A stretch of 64,000 nucleotides of DNA from Pseudarthrobacter sp. BIM B-2242 (GTDB lineage: Bacteria > Actinomycetota > Actinomycetes > Actinomycetales > Micrococcaceae): contig NZ_CP061721.1 in assembly GCF_014764445.1 (NCBI RefSeq), positions 620,001 to 684,000 of the forward strand. Direction: 5' to 3'. Made by a program: the position numbers and the translations under genes. Shown here in pieces: positions 33,539 to 42,283 of the stretch (position 1 is the stretch's first letter; each line of letters begins with the position of its first letter). The notes under the pieces are model-generated. The model was given only the letters and a program-made list of their open reading frames with translations, searched no databases and was not told the origin of the DNA.

Positions 33539-35829
33539 CCGCCAGCCAGCGTCCGCCACAGGAAGTGCTGGCTGCGGGCCTGGAGCGCGGCAGCCTGCCG
33601 GTTGTCCGACGCTCCGGCGTGACCACCTTCCAGGGCCTCGTGGTACCAGACGTTCGGGATGCCCATGGCCTCCATCCGTGCAGCCATCTTTCGGGCCTGC
33701 ACCGGGCCCACCCTGTCGTCCGACGTGGCAGTCCAGATGAACGTTTCGGGGTACTCCACACCGTCCTTGAGCAGGTGGTACGGCGAGAACGTCCTGATGT
33801 ACTCCCATTCCTCCGGCACGTCAGGGTCGCCGTATTCGGCGATCCAGGAGTGCCCGGCGGAGAGTCTGGTGTAGCGGCGCATATCCAGCAGCGGCACGCC
33901 ACAGGAAACTGCACCGAACAGTTCCGGGTAGCTGGTCAGCATGTTGCCCACCAGGAGGCCGCCGTTGGACCCGCCGACACAGCCAAGCCGCTCCCGTGAG
34001 GTGACGCCGCGGGAGACGAGGTGCTGCGCTACGGCGGCGAAGTCCTCGAAGGCCCGGTGCCGGTTTTCTTTCAGGGCCGCCCGGTGCCAGCCCGGTCCGT
34101 ATTCGCCGCCGCCGCGGATGTTGGCCACCACGTAGACGCCGCCCCGCGAGTGTTGCGATGCACCGGCTCCTTCGGTCGCCGTGGTCCGCCGCTCCAGCCA
34201 GGCCCTGCCCACGGTCCCGCTGTAGGCGGGCGTGCGGGAGACTTCGAAGCCGCCGTAGCCGGAGAGCTGGGTGGGGTTCTGCCCGTCCAGGACCAGGTCC
34301 CGCGAGGCCACCTGGAAGTACGGGACGCGCGTGCCGTCCGCGGATACGGCGAAGTGCTGCTGCACTTCGTAGCTGGCATCATCAAAGAACGACGGCGATG
34401 CCTTCACTTCCGCGTGCCGGCTCACCACGCCTGTACTCACCGCACTCACCGCGTCGCTGCTGGCCTCACTGCCCGCCGCAGCGTTCGCGGAACCTGAGCT
34501 TCCGGCAGCAGCGCGCTCCAGCGTTCCGCGCATCAGCGTGCTGGGAGTGGTGAAGCCCGTGGCGACGAGCCAGAAATCGTCGCCGGCACCGCCGTCGGCC
34601 GGGCCTTCATCCTCATCGTCCACGGCGTAGGCGTTGACGTCGTGCAGCGGCGGGCACGCATCCAGCAGCGACGACGCCCACGAGCCCGAACCGGTAGGGG
34701 ATGTTGCCGGGGCCGCCGGATCCAGCACCCGGATTTCGGAGGATACGTCCCGTAGGAGGTTTAGGAGCAGGAAGTTCCGCGTCCAGCTCCATGACTGCAG
34801 CGAGGTGTGCGCGTCCGGTGTGAACAGCACCAACAGGTCCCGGGACCCGGCGAGGTAGTCGTCGAAATTGGCGGCGAGCAGTGAACCGGCCGGGTACGTC
34901 CTTTCGCCGACGGCCCAGTCCTGCTGGGGCCGGAACAGCAGCCACTCGCGGTGGGCGCTGAGGTTGACGTCAGTGGGAGCTTCGATCTCCAGCCAGGATT
35001 CCCCGGCCCGGAGGAAGGTGCTGCGGTTGTGGAAGTCGATGTAGTCCACGGCGAACGTGCGCTCGAAGCCGGGAGTGGAATCGTGCGCCACCACAGCCAG
35101 CATGTGGTCCTCGGGAATCTCGAACAATCGGGGAGCCGCGGCAAGGGCCTCTCCTCGCCGCAGGGTCACGGCCGTGCGGGCGTACCCTGAAGCCGTCGCG
35201 GGCAGCCCCACGGCTGTGGAGGCGACCAGCAGCGTATCCGCATCCAGCCACGAGAGGTTCCCCTTCGCCGTCGGGAGGTCGAAACCGCCGGCGGCCGCAT
35301 CCACGAAGGTGCGGGTGTCGACGTCGAACTCGCGGTAGCGGTTGGCGTCACCGCCGTCGGGGGAGAGCGCCACCAGCGCCAGGCGGTAGCGTTCGCCGGC
35401 AGCCGGGCGCAGGAAAGTGGCTCCATGGAAAACCCACTCGACCCCCTCGGCCGCGGCCAGCGCGTCCACGTCCAGCAGGACGTCCCATTCGGGGGAGTCG
35501 GTGAGGTAGCTCTCCCAGGTGGTGCGGCGCCACAGCCCCTTCGGGTTGGTGCTGTCCTTCCAGAAGTTGTAGTACCAGTCGCCACGCTTACCCACCATGG
35601 CGATCCTGTCCGTCGAGTCGAGCACCTCCAGGATGCTTCCCTCCAGGGCCGCGTAATCGGCGTCCTCCAGGAGGTCCTCGGTGCGGGCGTTCTGCTCGCG
35701 GACCCAGGCCAGGGGCTCTTCGCCGTAGACGTCCTCCAGCCAGACATTCTCGTCAATGGGCTCAGGGGCAACCGCGGAGGGGGTGGCGGATGATGAACCG
35801 GGCGCTTGATCAGCTGCAGTGGTGGTCAT
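33535..35829 (-). CDS. Prolyl oligopeptidase-family (S9) serine peptidase
   Basis: 764-residue cytosolic peptidase: an N-terminal beta-propeller gate (from VWLEDVYGEEPLAWVREQN) and a C-terminal alpha/beta hydrolase with nucleophile motif GGSNGGLLVG near residue 620, Asp in TSDDRVGP and His in LEGGHAG. Family members cut short peptides after proline or related residues. An acidic Ala/Ser-rich insertion lies near residues 440-475. No signal peptide is visible. The start at 35829 (MTTTAADQ) is preferred to 35865 because the earlier stretch has no protein-like character. Confidence 0.9.
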   Translation of the reverse strand: MTTTAADQAPGSSSATPSAVAPEPIDENVWLEDVYGEEPLAWVREQNARTEDLLEDADYAALEGSILEVLDSTDRIAMVGKRGDWYYNFWKDSTNPKGLWRRTTWESYLTDSPEWDVLLDVDALAAAEGVEWVFHGATFLRPAAGERYRLALVALSPDGGDANRYREFDVDTRTFVDAAAGGFDLPTAKGNLSWLDADTLLVASTAVGLPATASGYARTAVTLRRGEALAAAPRLFEIPEDHMLAVVAHDSTPGFERTFAVDYIDFHNRSTFLRAGESWLEIEAPTDVNLSAHREWLLFRPQQDWAVGERTYPAGSLLAANFDDYLAGSRDLLVLFTPDAHTSLQSWSWTRNFLLLNLLRDVSSEIRVLDPAAPATSPTGSGSWASSLLDACPPLHDVNAYAVDDEDEGPADGGAGDDFWLVATGFTTPSTLMRGTLERAAAGSSGSANAAAGSEASSDAVSAVSTGVVSRHAEVKASPSFFDDASYEVQQHFAVSADGTRVPYFQVASRDLVLDGQNPTQLSGYGGFEVSRTPAYSGTVGRAWLERRTTATEGAGASQHSRGGVYVVANIRGGGEYGPGWHRAALKENRHRAFEDFAAVAQHLVSRGVTSRERLGCVGGSNGGLLVGNMLTSYPELFGAVSCGVPLLDMRRYTRLSAGHSWIAEYGDPDVPEEWEYIRTFSPYHLLKDGVEYPETFIWTATSDDRVGPVQARKMAARMEAMGIPNVWYHEALEGGHAGASDNRQAAALQARSQHFLWRTLAGG

Positions 35830-35903
35830 GCGCCCCATCCAAACAACATCTGCGCATGGCAGCAAGTCAAGCGGTGCAGGCCCGTGCCGATACTCTGTAT
35901 GCC

Positions 35904-37853
35904 GTGGGTAAATCGTCGAGCATCAGGGTGGCCATCATTGGCGCAGGCCCGCGGGGTACCAGCGTCCTGGAGCGCCTGATCGCCCACGCCGCCGCCCAGA
36001 CCGGCCCGGTGGCAGTCCACATCGACGTCATCGACCCCTATCCGGCGGGGCCGGGGCACGTCTGGCAACCCGGACAGTCCCGGCTGTACCTCATGAACAC
36101 CCAGGCCTTCTACCCCACAGTCATTCCAGAGGATCCCAGGCTCGCTCCGCCCGTTGCCGGCACTACCTTCGACCGCTGGCGTGCCGGGCAGCTGCTTAAC
36201 CCCTTGCCGTCCCTGTCGCCGGAGGAGCTCGCCGAACTGGCCGCCCTGGACTCACGGGATTTTCCCAGCCGTGCCCTGTACGGCCGCTATCTCCGCTGCA
36301 CCGTGGAGGAGCTGCTGGGCCGGCTTCCCGACGGCGTCACAATCGTTTTCCACGAAACGGAGGCCTTGTCGGTGCGTGCCTCGGCAGACGGAGGTACCGG
36401 CACCACAGGTACCGCGTTCGACGTCGGACTTGCCGGCGGCGCTTCCCTCACTGCCGATTCGGTGGTCCTCGCGCTCGGACATATCCCTTCCAGGCTCAAC
36501 ATCGAGCAGCGTGAACTGCAGGCATCAGCCGGGCAGTTGGGCCTGCGCTACTTCCCTCCGGCTGTGCCCGCGGATGTGGACTGGTCCGCGATCCCGGCGG
36601 GCGAGCCGGTCCTGGTCCGGGGCATGGGGCTGAACTTCTTCGACGTGATGGGCCAGCTCACTGAGGGCCGTGGCGGAAAGTTCATCGACGCCGGACCGCG
36701 GCTCGAGTACCAGCCGTCGGGCCAGGAGCCGCTGATCGTCGCCGCCTCCCGCCGCGGAACCCCGTACCGTGCCAAGGCTGCGCTGGACGGCTACTACCCG
36801 TCGTCGGTCACGTTGCGCTATCTTACCGACGCCGCGCTGGAGCGGTTCGGGTCCGCCGGGATCCGCCCGGGCTTCGACCACGACCTCTGGCCGCTGCTGC
36901 ACCGTGACGTTCTCTGGGCGTACTACTCCACCCTGGTGCGCTCGCAGCCCGGGGCCGTCCCGGACCAGGAGACATTCCTGGCCGCCCTGGACGAGGCACT
37001 GCGGCCGCACGCCCACGGCTCAACCCACTGGGAAGACGCGGTGGAGAGTGTCCTGGCCGTGCACGTCGTGCCGCGGCACCGGCTGGATCTGCTGGGCCTG
37101 GCCGCACCCTTGTCCGGGCGGTCGTTTGCCTCGCGCGCTGAACTGGACGCCGCCGTCGTCGATTACCTCATGGATGACGCGCGCCGCTCCGCGCTCGGTG
37201 AGCAGGACCCGGTGAAGATGGCAATCGGGGCGCTGCACCACGGGCGCGCTGTTCTGAAAACGGCCGTGGCCGACGGCGGCATCACCGATGAGTCCTGGGT
37301 GGCCGGACTCCGTGGCTGGTTTGAATCGTTCGTGGAAGGGCTGGCCAGCGGGCCGCCTGCGCTGCGCTCCGAGCAACTGGCCGCCCTGGCGCGCGCCGGA
37401 GTGGTCAGTTTTGTGGGGCCCGACCCCCGTTTCAGTGTGGATCGCCGGGCGGGCAGGTTCACCGCTGTGTCACCGTGGGTGGGCAGCCCGCCAATGACGG
37501 CGACGACGATGGTGGAGGCCCTGGCGCCCGGCAACCGGGTCTCCGCCAATGATTCACCCCTCCTGCAGCAGCTCCTCGCGGACGGCCTGGTGCGGCCCCG
37601 GCTGATGATGACGGCGGAGGGCGCCCCGGTCCAGTCGACCGGGTTGGAGGTCACCGCGCATCCGTACCGTCCGGTGTCCGCGAACGGCTCAGTGGGCGAG
37701 GGGCTGTATGTGCTGGGCCTGCAGCTCTCCTCGAACCAGTGGGGCACGGCTATCGCTGCCGAAGCCTTCCAGCCGGGTGGCCCCGCCTATGCGAGCGGGC
37801 AACGGACACTCCGCGATGCGGACGAAATCGCCCAGGCCGTCCTGGGCTACTGA
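35904..37853 (+). CDS. FAD/NAD(P)-binding protein (PF13454-type)
   Basis: 649-residue flavoprotein-like protein. The dinucleotide motif RVAIIGAGPRGTSVLERL lies at the N terminus and a second acidic strand IDVIDPYPAGPGHVW follows. The large C-terminal region (LSSNQWGTAIAAEAF at the end) matches the long FAD-NAD(P)-binding family of actinobacteria, whose reaction is not settled. The GTG at 35904 is chosen: the Rossmann strand starts seven residues later and TACTCT lies seven bases upstream, a leaderless arrangement. It diverges from the S9 peptidase gene. Confidence 0.82.
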   Translation: MGKSSSIRVAIIGAGPRGTSVLERLIAHAAAQTGPVAVHIDVIDPYPAGPGHVWQPGQSRLYLMNTQAFYPTVIPEDPRLAPPVAGTTFDRWRAGQLLNPLPSLSPEELAELAALDSRDFPSRALYGRYLRCTVEELLGRLPDGVTIVFHETEALSVRASADGGTGTTGTAFDVGLAGGASLTADSVVLALGHIPSRLNIEQRELQASAGQLGLRYFPPAVPADVDWSAIPAGEPVLVRGMGLNFFDVMGQLTEGRGGKFIDAGPRLEYQPSGQEPLIVAASRRGTPYRAKAALDGYYPSSVTLRYLTDAALERFGSAGIRPGFDHDLWPLLHRDVLWAYYSTLVRSQPGAVPDQETFLAALDEALRPHAHGSTHWEDAVESVLAVHVVPRHRLDLLGLAAPLSGRSFASRAELDAAVVDYLMDDARRSALGEQDPVKMAIGALHHGRAVLKTAVADGGITDESWVAGLRGWFESFVEGLASGPPALRSEQLAALARAGVVSFVGPDPRFSVDRRAGRFTAVSPWVGSPPMTATTMVEALAPGNRVSANDSPLLQQLLADGLVRPRLMMTAEGAPVQSTGLEVTAHPYRPVSANGSVGEGLYVLGLQLSSNQWGTAIAAEAFQPGGPAYASGQRTLRDADEIAQAVLGY

Positions 37854-38308
37854 CAGCTCCGGGCAGGCAGCTCCCGCGTCATAACGGGACATCGTGCACA
37901 GAAACATTTGCGGGCCTCCAGCGCTGCACCGCCGCGGCCCGATGTGCGTGACTTGACTACGCCTGCAGGTGCGGTGCCTGCGCAGCATCCGGGGGTGGAC
38001 TGACATGTCATTGGACGTCGCAGAAGCGTCGCCCTGTGGCCAGCCATGACAGCGCGTTACCCGGTTGCTTTACCCCTGATGGCTCAACGTTTCGCCATGC
38101 GTCCCGCAGCCTGCCTTCGAGTCGGAACACTACGCCGCGCTGCGGCCTGTGACCGCTGATTTCCCGCTATTTCCTGCCGTTTCCCGCCATTTCGCGCCGT
38201 GAACGAAGCCCTTTTGCCGCCGATTTTTCTCTGTTCTAGTGGTTGCCACAAGCCAGCCGGCCGGACCCCCGCCGCCGGTTCCAACCACCAGGCCAGGAAG
38301 ATTCCGCC
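37854..38308 (+). promoter_or_regulatory. Upstream region of the sulfur operon with repeats
   Basis: No gene seen in 455 bases. It contains a 10-bp palindrome TGACATGTCA (38001-38010) and four head-to-tail 10-bp units at 38159-38198 of consensus RTTTCCCGCC. Ten-base spacing puts each unit on the same helix face, consistent with cooperative regulator binding. The ribosome binding site of the next gene is GGAAG just before 38309. Confidence 0.6.
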
Positions 38309-39445
38309 ATGACAAACCGAAACCCATCCCCACCAGCGGCACATGCCGCAGCCAGCCAGGCACACAGGGCAGCCGGCCGGGCAGCACGCAGGACTGCACG
38401 CATCGCAGCTGCCGTTGCCACCCTGGCGCTCTCGCTGGTGCTGACCGGTTGCGGCGGCGCAGCGACGGCCCAGCCCGGCGCCGCCGGCAGCAGTTCCGGT
38501 GGCGCCGAGGTGAAGACGGTCCGTTACCAGGGGTCACCCAACACCGTCGCCCTGCTGGAAGTCGCCGAGGACCTCGGCTACCTCGGCGACGTGAAGCTCG
38601 AGTGGGTCAGCAACACCACCAGCGGCCCGCAGAGCATCCAGTCCGTCGCCACGGACCAGACGGACATCGGGGGAGCCTTCACCGGTGCGGTGATCAAACT
38701 GATCGAGGCCGGCGCCCCCGTCCAGGCCGTCATCAACTACTACGGCGAGGACAAGGAAACCTTCACCGGCTACTACGTGGAGGAAGGCAGCCCCATCCGG
38801 ACGGCGAAGGACCTGATCGGCAAGAAGATCGCCGTGAACACCCTCGGCGCCCACCACGAAGCAGTCATCACCACCCACCTGAAAAACAGCGGTCTCACGC
38901 CAGAGGAGATCAAGCAGGTGCAGCTGGTGGTGGTGCCGCCGAACGAAACTGAAGTGGCCCTCCGCAAGAAGCAGGTTGACGTCGGGACGCTCGGCGGCGT
39001 GCTCCAGGACCGGGCGCTCGCCGAAGGCGGCGTGCGGGCACTGTTCACGGATACCGGGGTGATCGGTGGCCCGTTCGACGCCGGCCAGTACGTTCTCCGG
39101 AAAGACTTCATCGCGAAAAACCCGGAAACCAGCAGGACCGTGGTCACCGGCGTCGCGAAGGCCATCGAGTGGGAGCGCACCACTCCGCGGGAACAGGTCA
39201 TTGCCAAGTTCGAGGAAATCATCGCCAAGCGAGGCCGCAACGAGAGCACAGAGGCGCTGAAGTACTGGAAGAGCGTAGGCGTTGCCTCGCCGGGTGGCCG
39301 GATCCAGGACACCGATTTCACCCGCTGGGCCGACTACCTGAAATCCGCGGGAATCATCAGCGGCGAACTGGACACCCAGAAGCTCTACACCAACGAGTTC
39401 AACGGCCTGGCCACCGCCGACGCTCCTGCAACCTCGAAGGGATAG
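38309..39445 (+). CDS. ABC transporter substrate-binding lipoprotein (sulfonate/nitrate/taurine family)
   Basis: 378-residue SsuA/TauA-type binding protein. The long basic leader and hydrophobic segment end in lipobox LVLTGCGG (Cys near residue 49), so it is a membrane-anchored lipoprotein. The body has the NMT1-like features VRYQGSPNTVALLEVAEDLGYLGDVKLEWV and the hinge DLIGKKIAVNTLGAHHEAV. The ATG at 38309 has GGAAG upstream. It is the first gene of a five-gene operon with the ATPase, permease, dioxygenase and flavin monooxygenase, pointing to organosulfur uptake. Confidence 0.9.
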   Translation: MTNRNPSPPAAHAAASQAHRAAGRAARRTARIAAAVATLALSLVLTGCGGAATAQPGAAGSSSGGAEVKTVRYQGSPNTVALLEVAEDLGYLGDVKLEWVSNTTSGPQSIQSVATDQTDIGGAFTGAVIKLIEAGAPVQAVINYYGEDKETFTGYYVEEGSPIRTAKDLIGKKIAVNTLGAHHEAVITTHLKNSGLTPEEIKQVQLVVVPPNETEVALRKKQVDVGTLGGVLQDRALAEGGVRALFTDTGVIGGPFDAGQYVLRKDFIAKNPETSRTVVTGVAKAIEWERTTPREQVIAKFEEIIAKRGRNESTEALKYWKSVGVASPGGRIQDTDFTRWADYLKSAGIISGELDTQKLYTNEFNGLATADAPATSKG

Positions 39446-39448
39446 ACA

Positions 39449-40351
39449 ATGACCCCCAAGATCAGCCTCCACAACGTCACCAAGGAATTCGTTATCCGCC
39501 CGGGCAAAGGCGCAGGCAAGGGCCCGGGTAAAGGCGGCCGACGCCCGGAAGGGCCGTCCGTCCTGACAGCACTGGATGACCTCAGCCTGGACGTGGCCGC
39601 CGGCGAATTCGTCACGTTGGTAGGGCCCAGCGGCTCCGGCAAGACAACACTCCTGGACCTGCTCGCAGGGCTTTCCCGGCCCACTTCAGGGAAGGTGCTG
39701 GTGGACGGCAAGGAAGTGACGGGGCCGGGCCAGGACCGCGCCGTGGTCTTCCAGCAGTACGCGCTGTTCCCCTGGCGCACGGCATCGGCCAACGTCTCCA
39801 TCGGACTGGAGAACACCGGGCTGTCCAGGAAGGAAAGAGCGGCCAAGGCCAGTGAATTCCTTGACCTGGTGGGCCTGGCCGGCTTCGAGGACCGGTATCC
39901 CCATGAATTGTCCGGCGGTATGAAGCAGCGCGTGGCCATTGCACGAAGCCTCGCCTATGAGCCGGACATTCTGCTGATGGACGAGCCGTTCGCCGCCCTG
40001 GACGCGCAGACCCGTGAACAGCTCCAGGACGAGCTGCTGAAAATCTGGAAGGCCACGGGCAAAACCATCATCTTCATCACCCACGGCATCGATGAAGCCG
40101 TCTACCTCGGGCAGCGGGTGGCGGTGCTCAGTGCCCGCCCCGGCCGGCTCAAGGAGATCGTGGACATCAACATCCCGGACCGCGACGGCGACGCGGACAT
40201 CCGCTCGCATCCCGCCTTTGTGGAACATCGGCACCAGGTGTGGTCCCTCCTGCACAACGAGGTCCGCCTCGCCCAGGATTCCGGCCACCGCAAAATCCTG
40301 CCCGATGGAACCGCCCCCGACGAACAGCCCCTGGAAAGGAGCGCAGCCTGA
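39449..40351 (+). CDS. ABC transporter ATP-binding protein (SsuB/TauB-like)
   Basis: 300-residue ATPase. Walker A GPSGSGKTT, Q-loop FQQYALFPWRT, signature LSGGMKQR, Walker B ILLMDEPFAALD and the switch His in ITHGIDEAVYL are all intact. The phrase FPWRT and the overall length are typical of nitrate/sulfonate/taurine importers. A Gly/Lys-rich insertion (GKGAGKGPGKGG) near residue 22 is unusual. It starts three bases after the binding protein and overlaps the permease start by one base. Confidence 0.93.
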   Translation: MTPKISLHNVTKEFVIRPGKGAGKGPGKGGRRPEGPSVLTALDDLSLDVAAGEFVTLVGPSGSGKTTLLDLLAGLSRPTSGKVLVDGKEVTGPGQDRAVVFQQYALFPWRTASANVSIGLENTGLSRKERAAKASEFLDLVGLAGFEDRYPHELSGGMKQRVAIARSLAYEPDILLMDEPFAALDAQTREQLQDELLKIWKATGKTIIFITHGIDEAVYLGQRVAVLSARPGRLKEIVDINIPDRDGDADIRSHPAFVEHRHQVWSLLHNEVRLAQDSGHRKILPDGTAPDEQPLERSAA

Positions 40352-41259
40352 TGAGCACTGTGTTGACCCGACCCCAAGAGGCGGCTGCCGCCGTCGAACG
40401 TTCACCCGAACCAGCGCGGCCGGGACCCTCGCGGAAGGACCAAGGAGAGCGGACGACGGCGGCTGCCGGACTGCGTGCCTTCGCGGGGGCCGCCGGACGG
40501 GCAGGCTGGAAATCGCTCGCGGTGCTGCTGTTCCTGGCCCTGTGGGAGTTCGGGCCGACCTACCTCGCCAGCCCGGCCACCCGGGTGTTCCTGCCGCCGC
40601 TCCACGAAGTCATTGCCGCCGGCGTGAAGCTGGTGGAAAACGGCCAGCTGCAAAGCCACCTGCAGGCGAGCCTCACCCGCTCCGTCTCCGGGTTCGGGAT
40701 CGCCGTGGTGTCCGCCGTGGTGCTGGGGCTCCTGATCGCCTGGTACGGGTGGCTGAATTCGTTCCTGAACCCGCTCCTGGAGCTCTTCCGCAACACCGCC
40801 ACGCTGGCACTGTTGCCGGTGTTCACGCTGCTGCTGGGGATCGGCGAGGAATCCAAGATCACCATCGTGGCCTACGCGGCGTTCTTCCCGGTCCTGCTGA
40901 ACACCATCGCCGGTGTTCGGACCGTGGATCCGCTGCTGATCCGGGCCGCGAAGTCCCTGGGCCTGAACAGCTTCCGGCTCTTCCAGAAGGTGATCCTGCC
41001 CTCCGCGGTCCCCACCATCTTCACCGGCATCAGGATGGCCGGAACCTCGTCCATCCTGGTGCTGATCGCCGCCGAAATGGTGGGCGCCAAAGCCGGGCTG
41101 GGCTACCTGATCGTCAATTCCCAGATGAGCTTCCTGATCCCGGACATGTACGCCGGCATCCTGACCGTCTCGGTCCTGGGCCTGGTGGTCAACGTCCTGC
41201 TCGTGGCCCTGGAACGGCACTTCTCCAAGTGGCGCACCGCCGTCGGCTCCACCTCCTAG
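40351..41259 (+). CDS. ABC transporter permease (SsuC/TauC-like)
   Basis: 302-residue permease with six hydrophobic helices after a charged, Ala/Pro-rich 50-residue N terminus. The BPD_transp_1 coupling region EAA-like loop RAAKSLGLNSFRLFQKVILP and AGTSSILVLIAAEM fit the sulfonate permease family. Start and upstream stop overlap (TGATG). It completes the importer. Confidence 0.92.
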   Translation: MSTVLTRPQEAAAAVERSPEPARPGPSRKDQGERTTAAAGLRAFAGAAGRAGWKSLAVLLFLALWEFGPTYLASPATRVFLPPLHEVIAAGVKLVENGQLQSHLQASLTRSVSGFGIAVVSAVVLGLLIAWYGWLNSFLNPLLELFRNTATLALLPVFTLLLGIGEESKITIVAYAAFFPVLLNTIAGVRTVDPLLIRAAKSLGLNSFRLFQKVILPSAVPTIFTGIRMAGTSSILVLIAAEMVGAKAGLGYLIVNSQMSFLIPDMYAGILTVSVLGLVVNVLLVALERHFSKWRTAVGSTS

Positions 41260-41305
41260 CTCCCGATCTTTGAACCGCCCTTCTGATACTGCAAAGGAAT
41301 ACTCC

Positions 41306-42283
41306 ATGACTGTCATCACCGAAACCAACGTCGCTACCGAAGCCACGCTCGACTTCACCAAACTGGGCTCCCGCATCGGCGCCGAAATCCGGGGCCTGGA
41401 CCTCAGCGCAGACCTGTCCGAGGACACGGTGGCACAGATCCGCGAAGCCCTGAATGTCCACAAGGCCCTGGTCTTCCGCAACGCCAACATCCGCACCGAC
41501 GAGGACCAGGTGCGCTTCGCCAGCCGCTTCGGCCCGCTCACCAAGGCCCACCCCACAGTTGCCTCCGTGGACGGCAAGCCCGCGGTCCTGCCCGTGGACA
41601 GCGAAAACGGCAGCGCCAACAACTGGCACACCGACGTCACGTTTGTGGTCAACCCGCCGCAGGCCTCCACCCTCCGCAGCATCACCCTGCCGGCCTATGG
41701 CGGCGAAACCCTGATCGCCTCCTCGGCCGGCGCCTACCAGGACCTGCCGGCGGAACTGCGGAACTTCGCTGACGCCCTCTGGGCCATCCACACCAACGAC
41801 TACGACTACTCGGTGCCCAAGAACCTGGAACACGCCAACGCCGACGAGCGGCGGAAGGAATTCACCAGGATCCACTTCGAATCCGCCCACCCCGTGGTCC
41901 GCGTCCACCCGCTGACGGGGGAGCGGGGCCTGTTCATCGGCGGCTTCGCGCAGCGGCTGCGGATCGTGGGGCTTTCCAACACCGAATCCAAGGACATCCT
42001 GCGCCTCCTGCAGGCCTACATCACCCGCCCGGAGAACGTGGTGCGCGTGAACTGGGAGCCGGACCAGCTGGTGCTCTTCGACAACCGCATCACCCAGCAC
42101 TACGCACCGGCCAACTATGACGGCCAGCCCCGCCAGCTGAACCGCGTGACCATCGCCGGTGACGTTCCCCGCGGAGTGGACGGCCGCAGCAGCACCTCCC
42201 TCAAAGGTGACTCGTCCGCCTACTCCGAGACCGTCGTCGTACCCTCTGCCACTGCCGGCGAAGCCGCTGGGGTCCAGGCGTGA
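41306..42283 (+). CDS. TauD/TfdA-family dioxygenase, AtsK-like sulfate-ester dioxygenase
   Basis: 325-residue Fe(II)/2-oxoglutarate dioxygenase. The iron triad is His and Asp in NNWHTDVTF and the distal His in RITQHYA; the 2-oxoglutarate Arg is expected in the segment RQLNRVTIAG. Phrases such as TLPAYGGETL and ALWAIHTNDYDY resemble alkylsulfatase AtsK and its mycobacterial relative more than TauD itself, so the likely substrates are alkyl sulfate esters, releasing sulfate and an aldehyde. The ATG at 41306 has AAAGGA upstream. Confidence 0.88.
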   Translation: MTVITETNVATEATLDFTKLGSRIGAEIRGLDLSADLSEDTVAQIREALNVHKALVFRNANIRTDEDQVRFASRFGPLTKAHPTVASVDGKPAVLPVDSENGSANNWHTDVTFVVNPPQASTLRSITLPAYGGETLIASSAGAYQDLPAELRNFADALWAIHTNDYDYSVPKNLEHANADERRKEFTRIHFESAHPVVRVHPLTGERGLFIGGFAQRLRIVGLSNTESKDILRLLQAYITRPENVVRVNWEPDQLVLFDNRITQHYAPANYDGQPRQLNRVTIAGDVPRGVDGRSSTSLKGDSSAYSETVVVPSATAGEAAGVQA

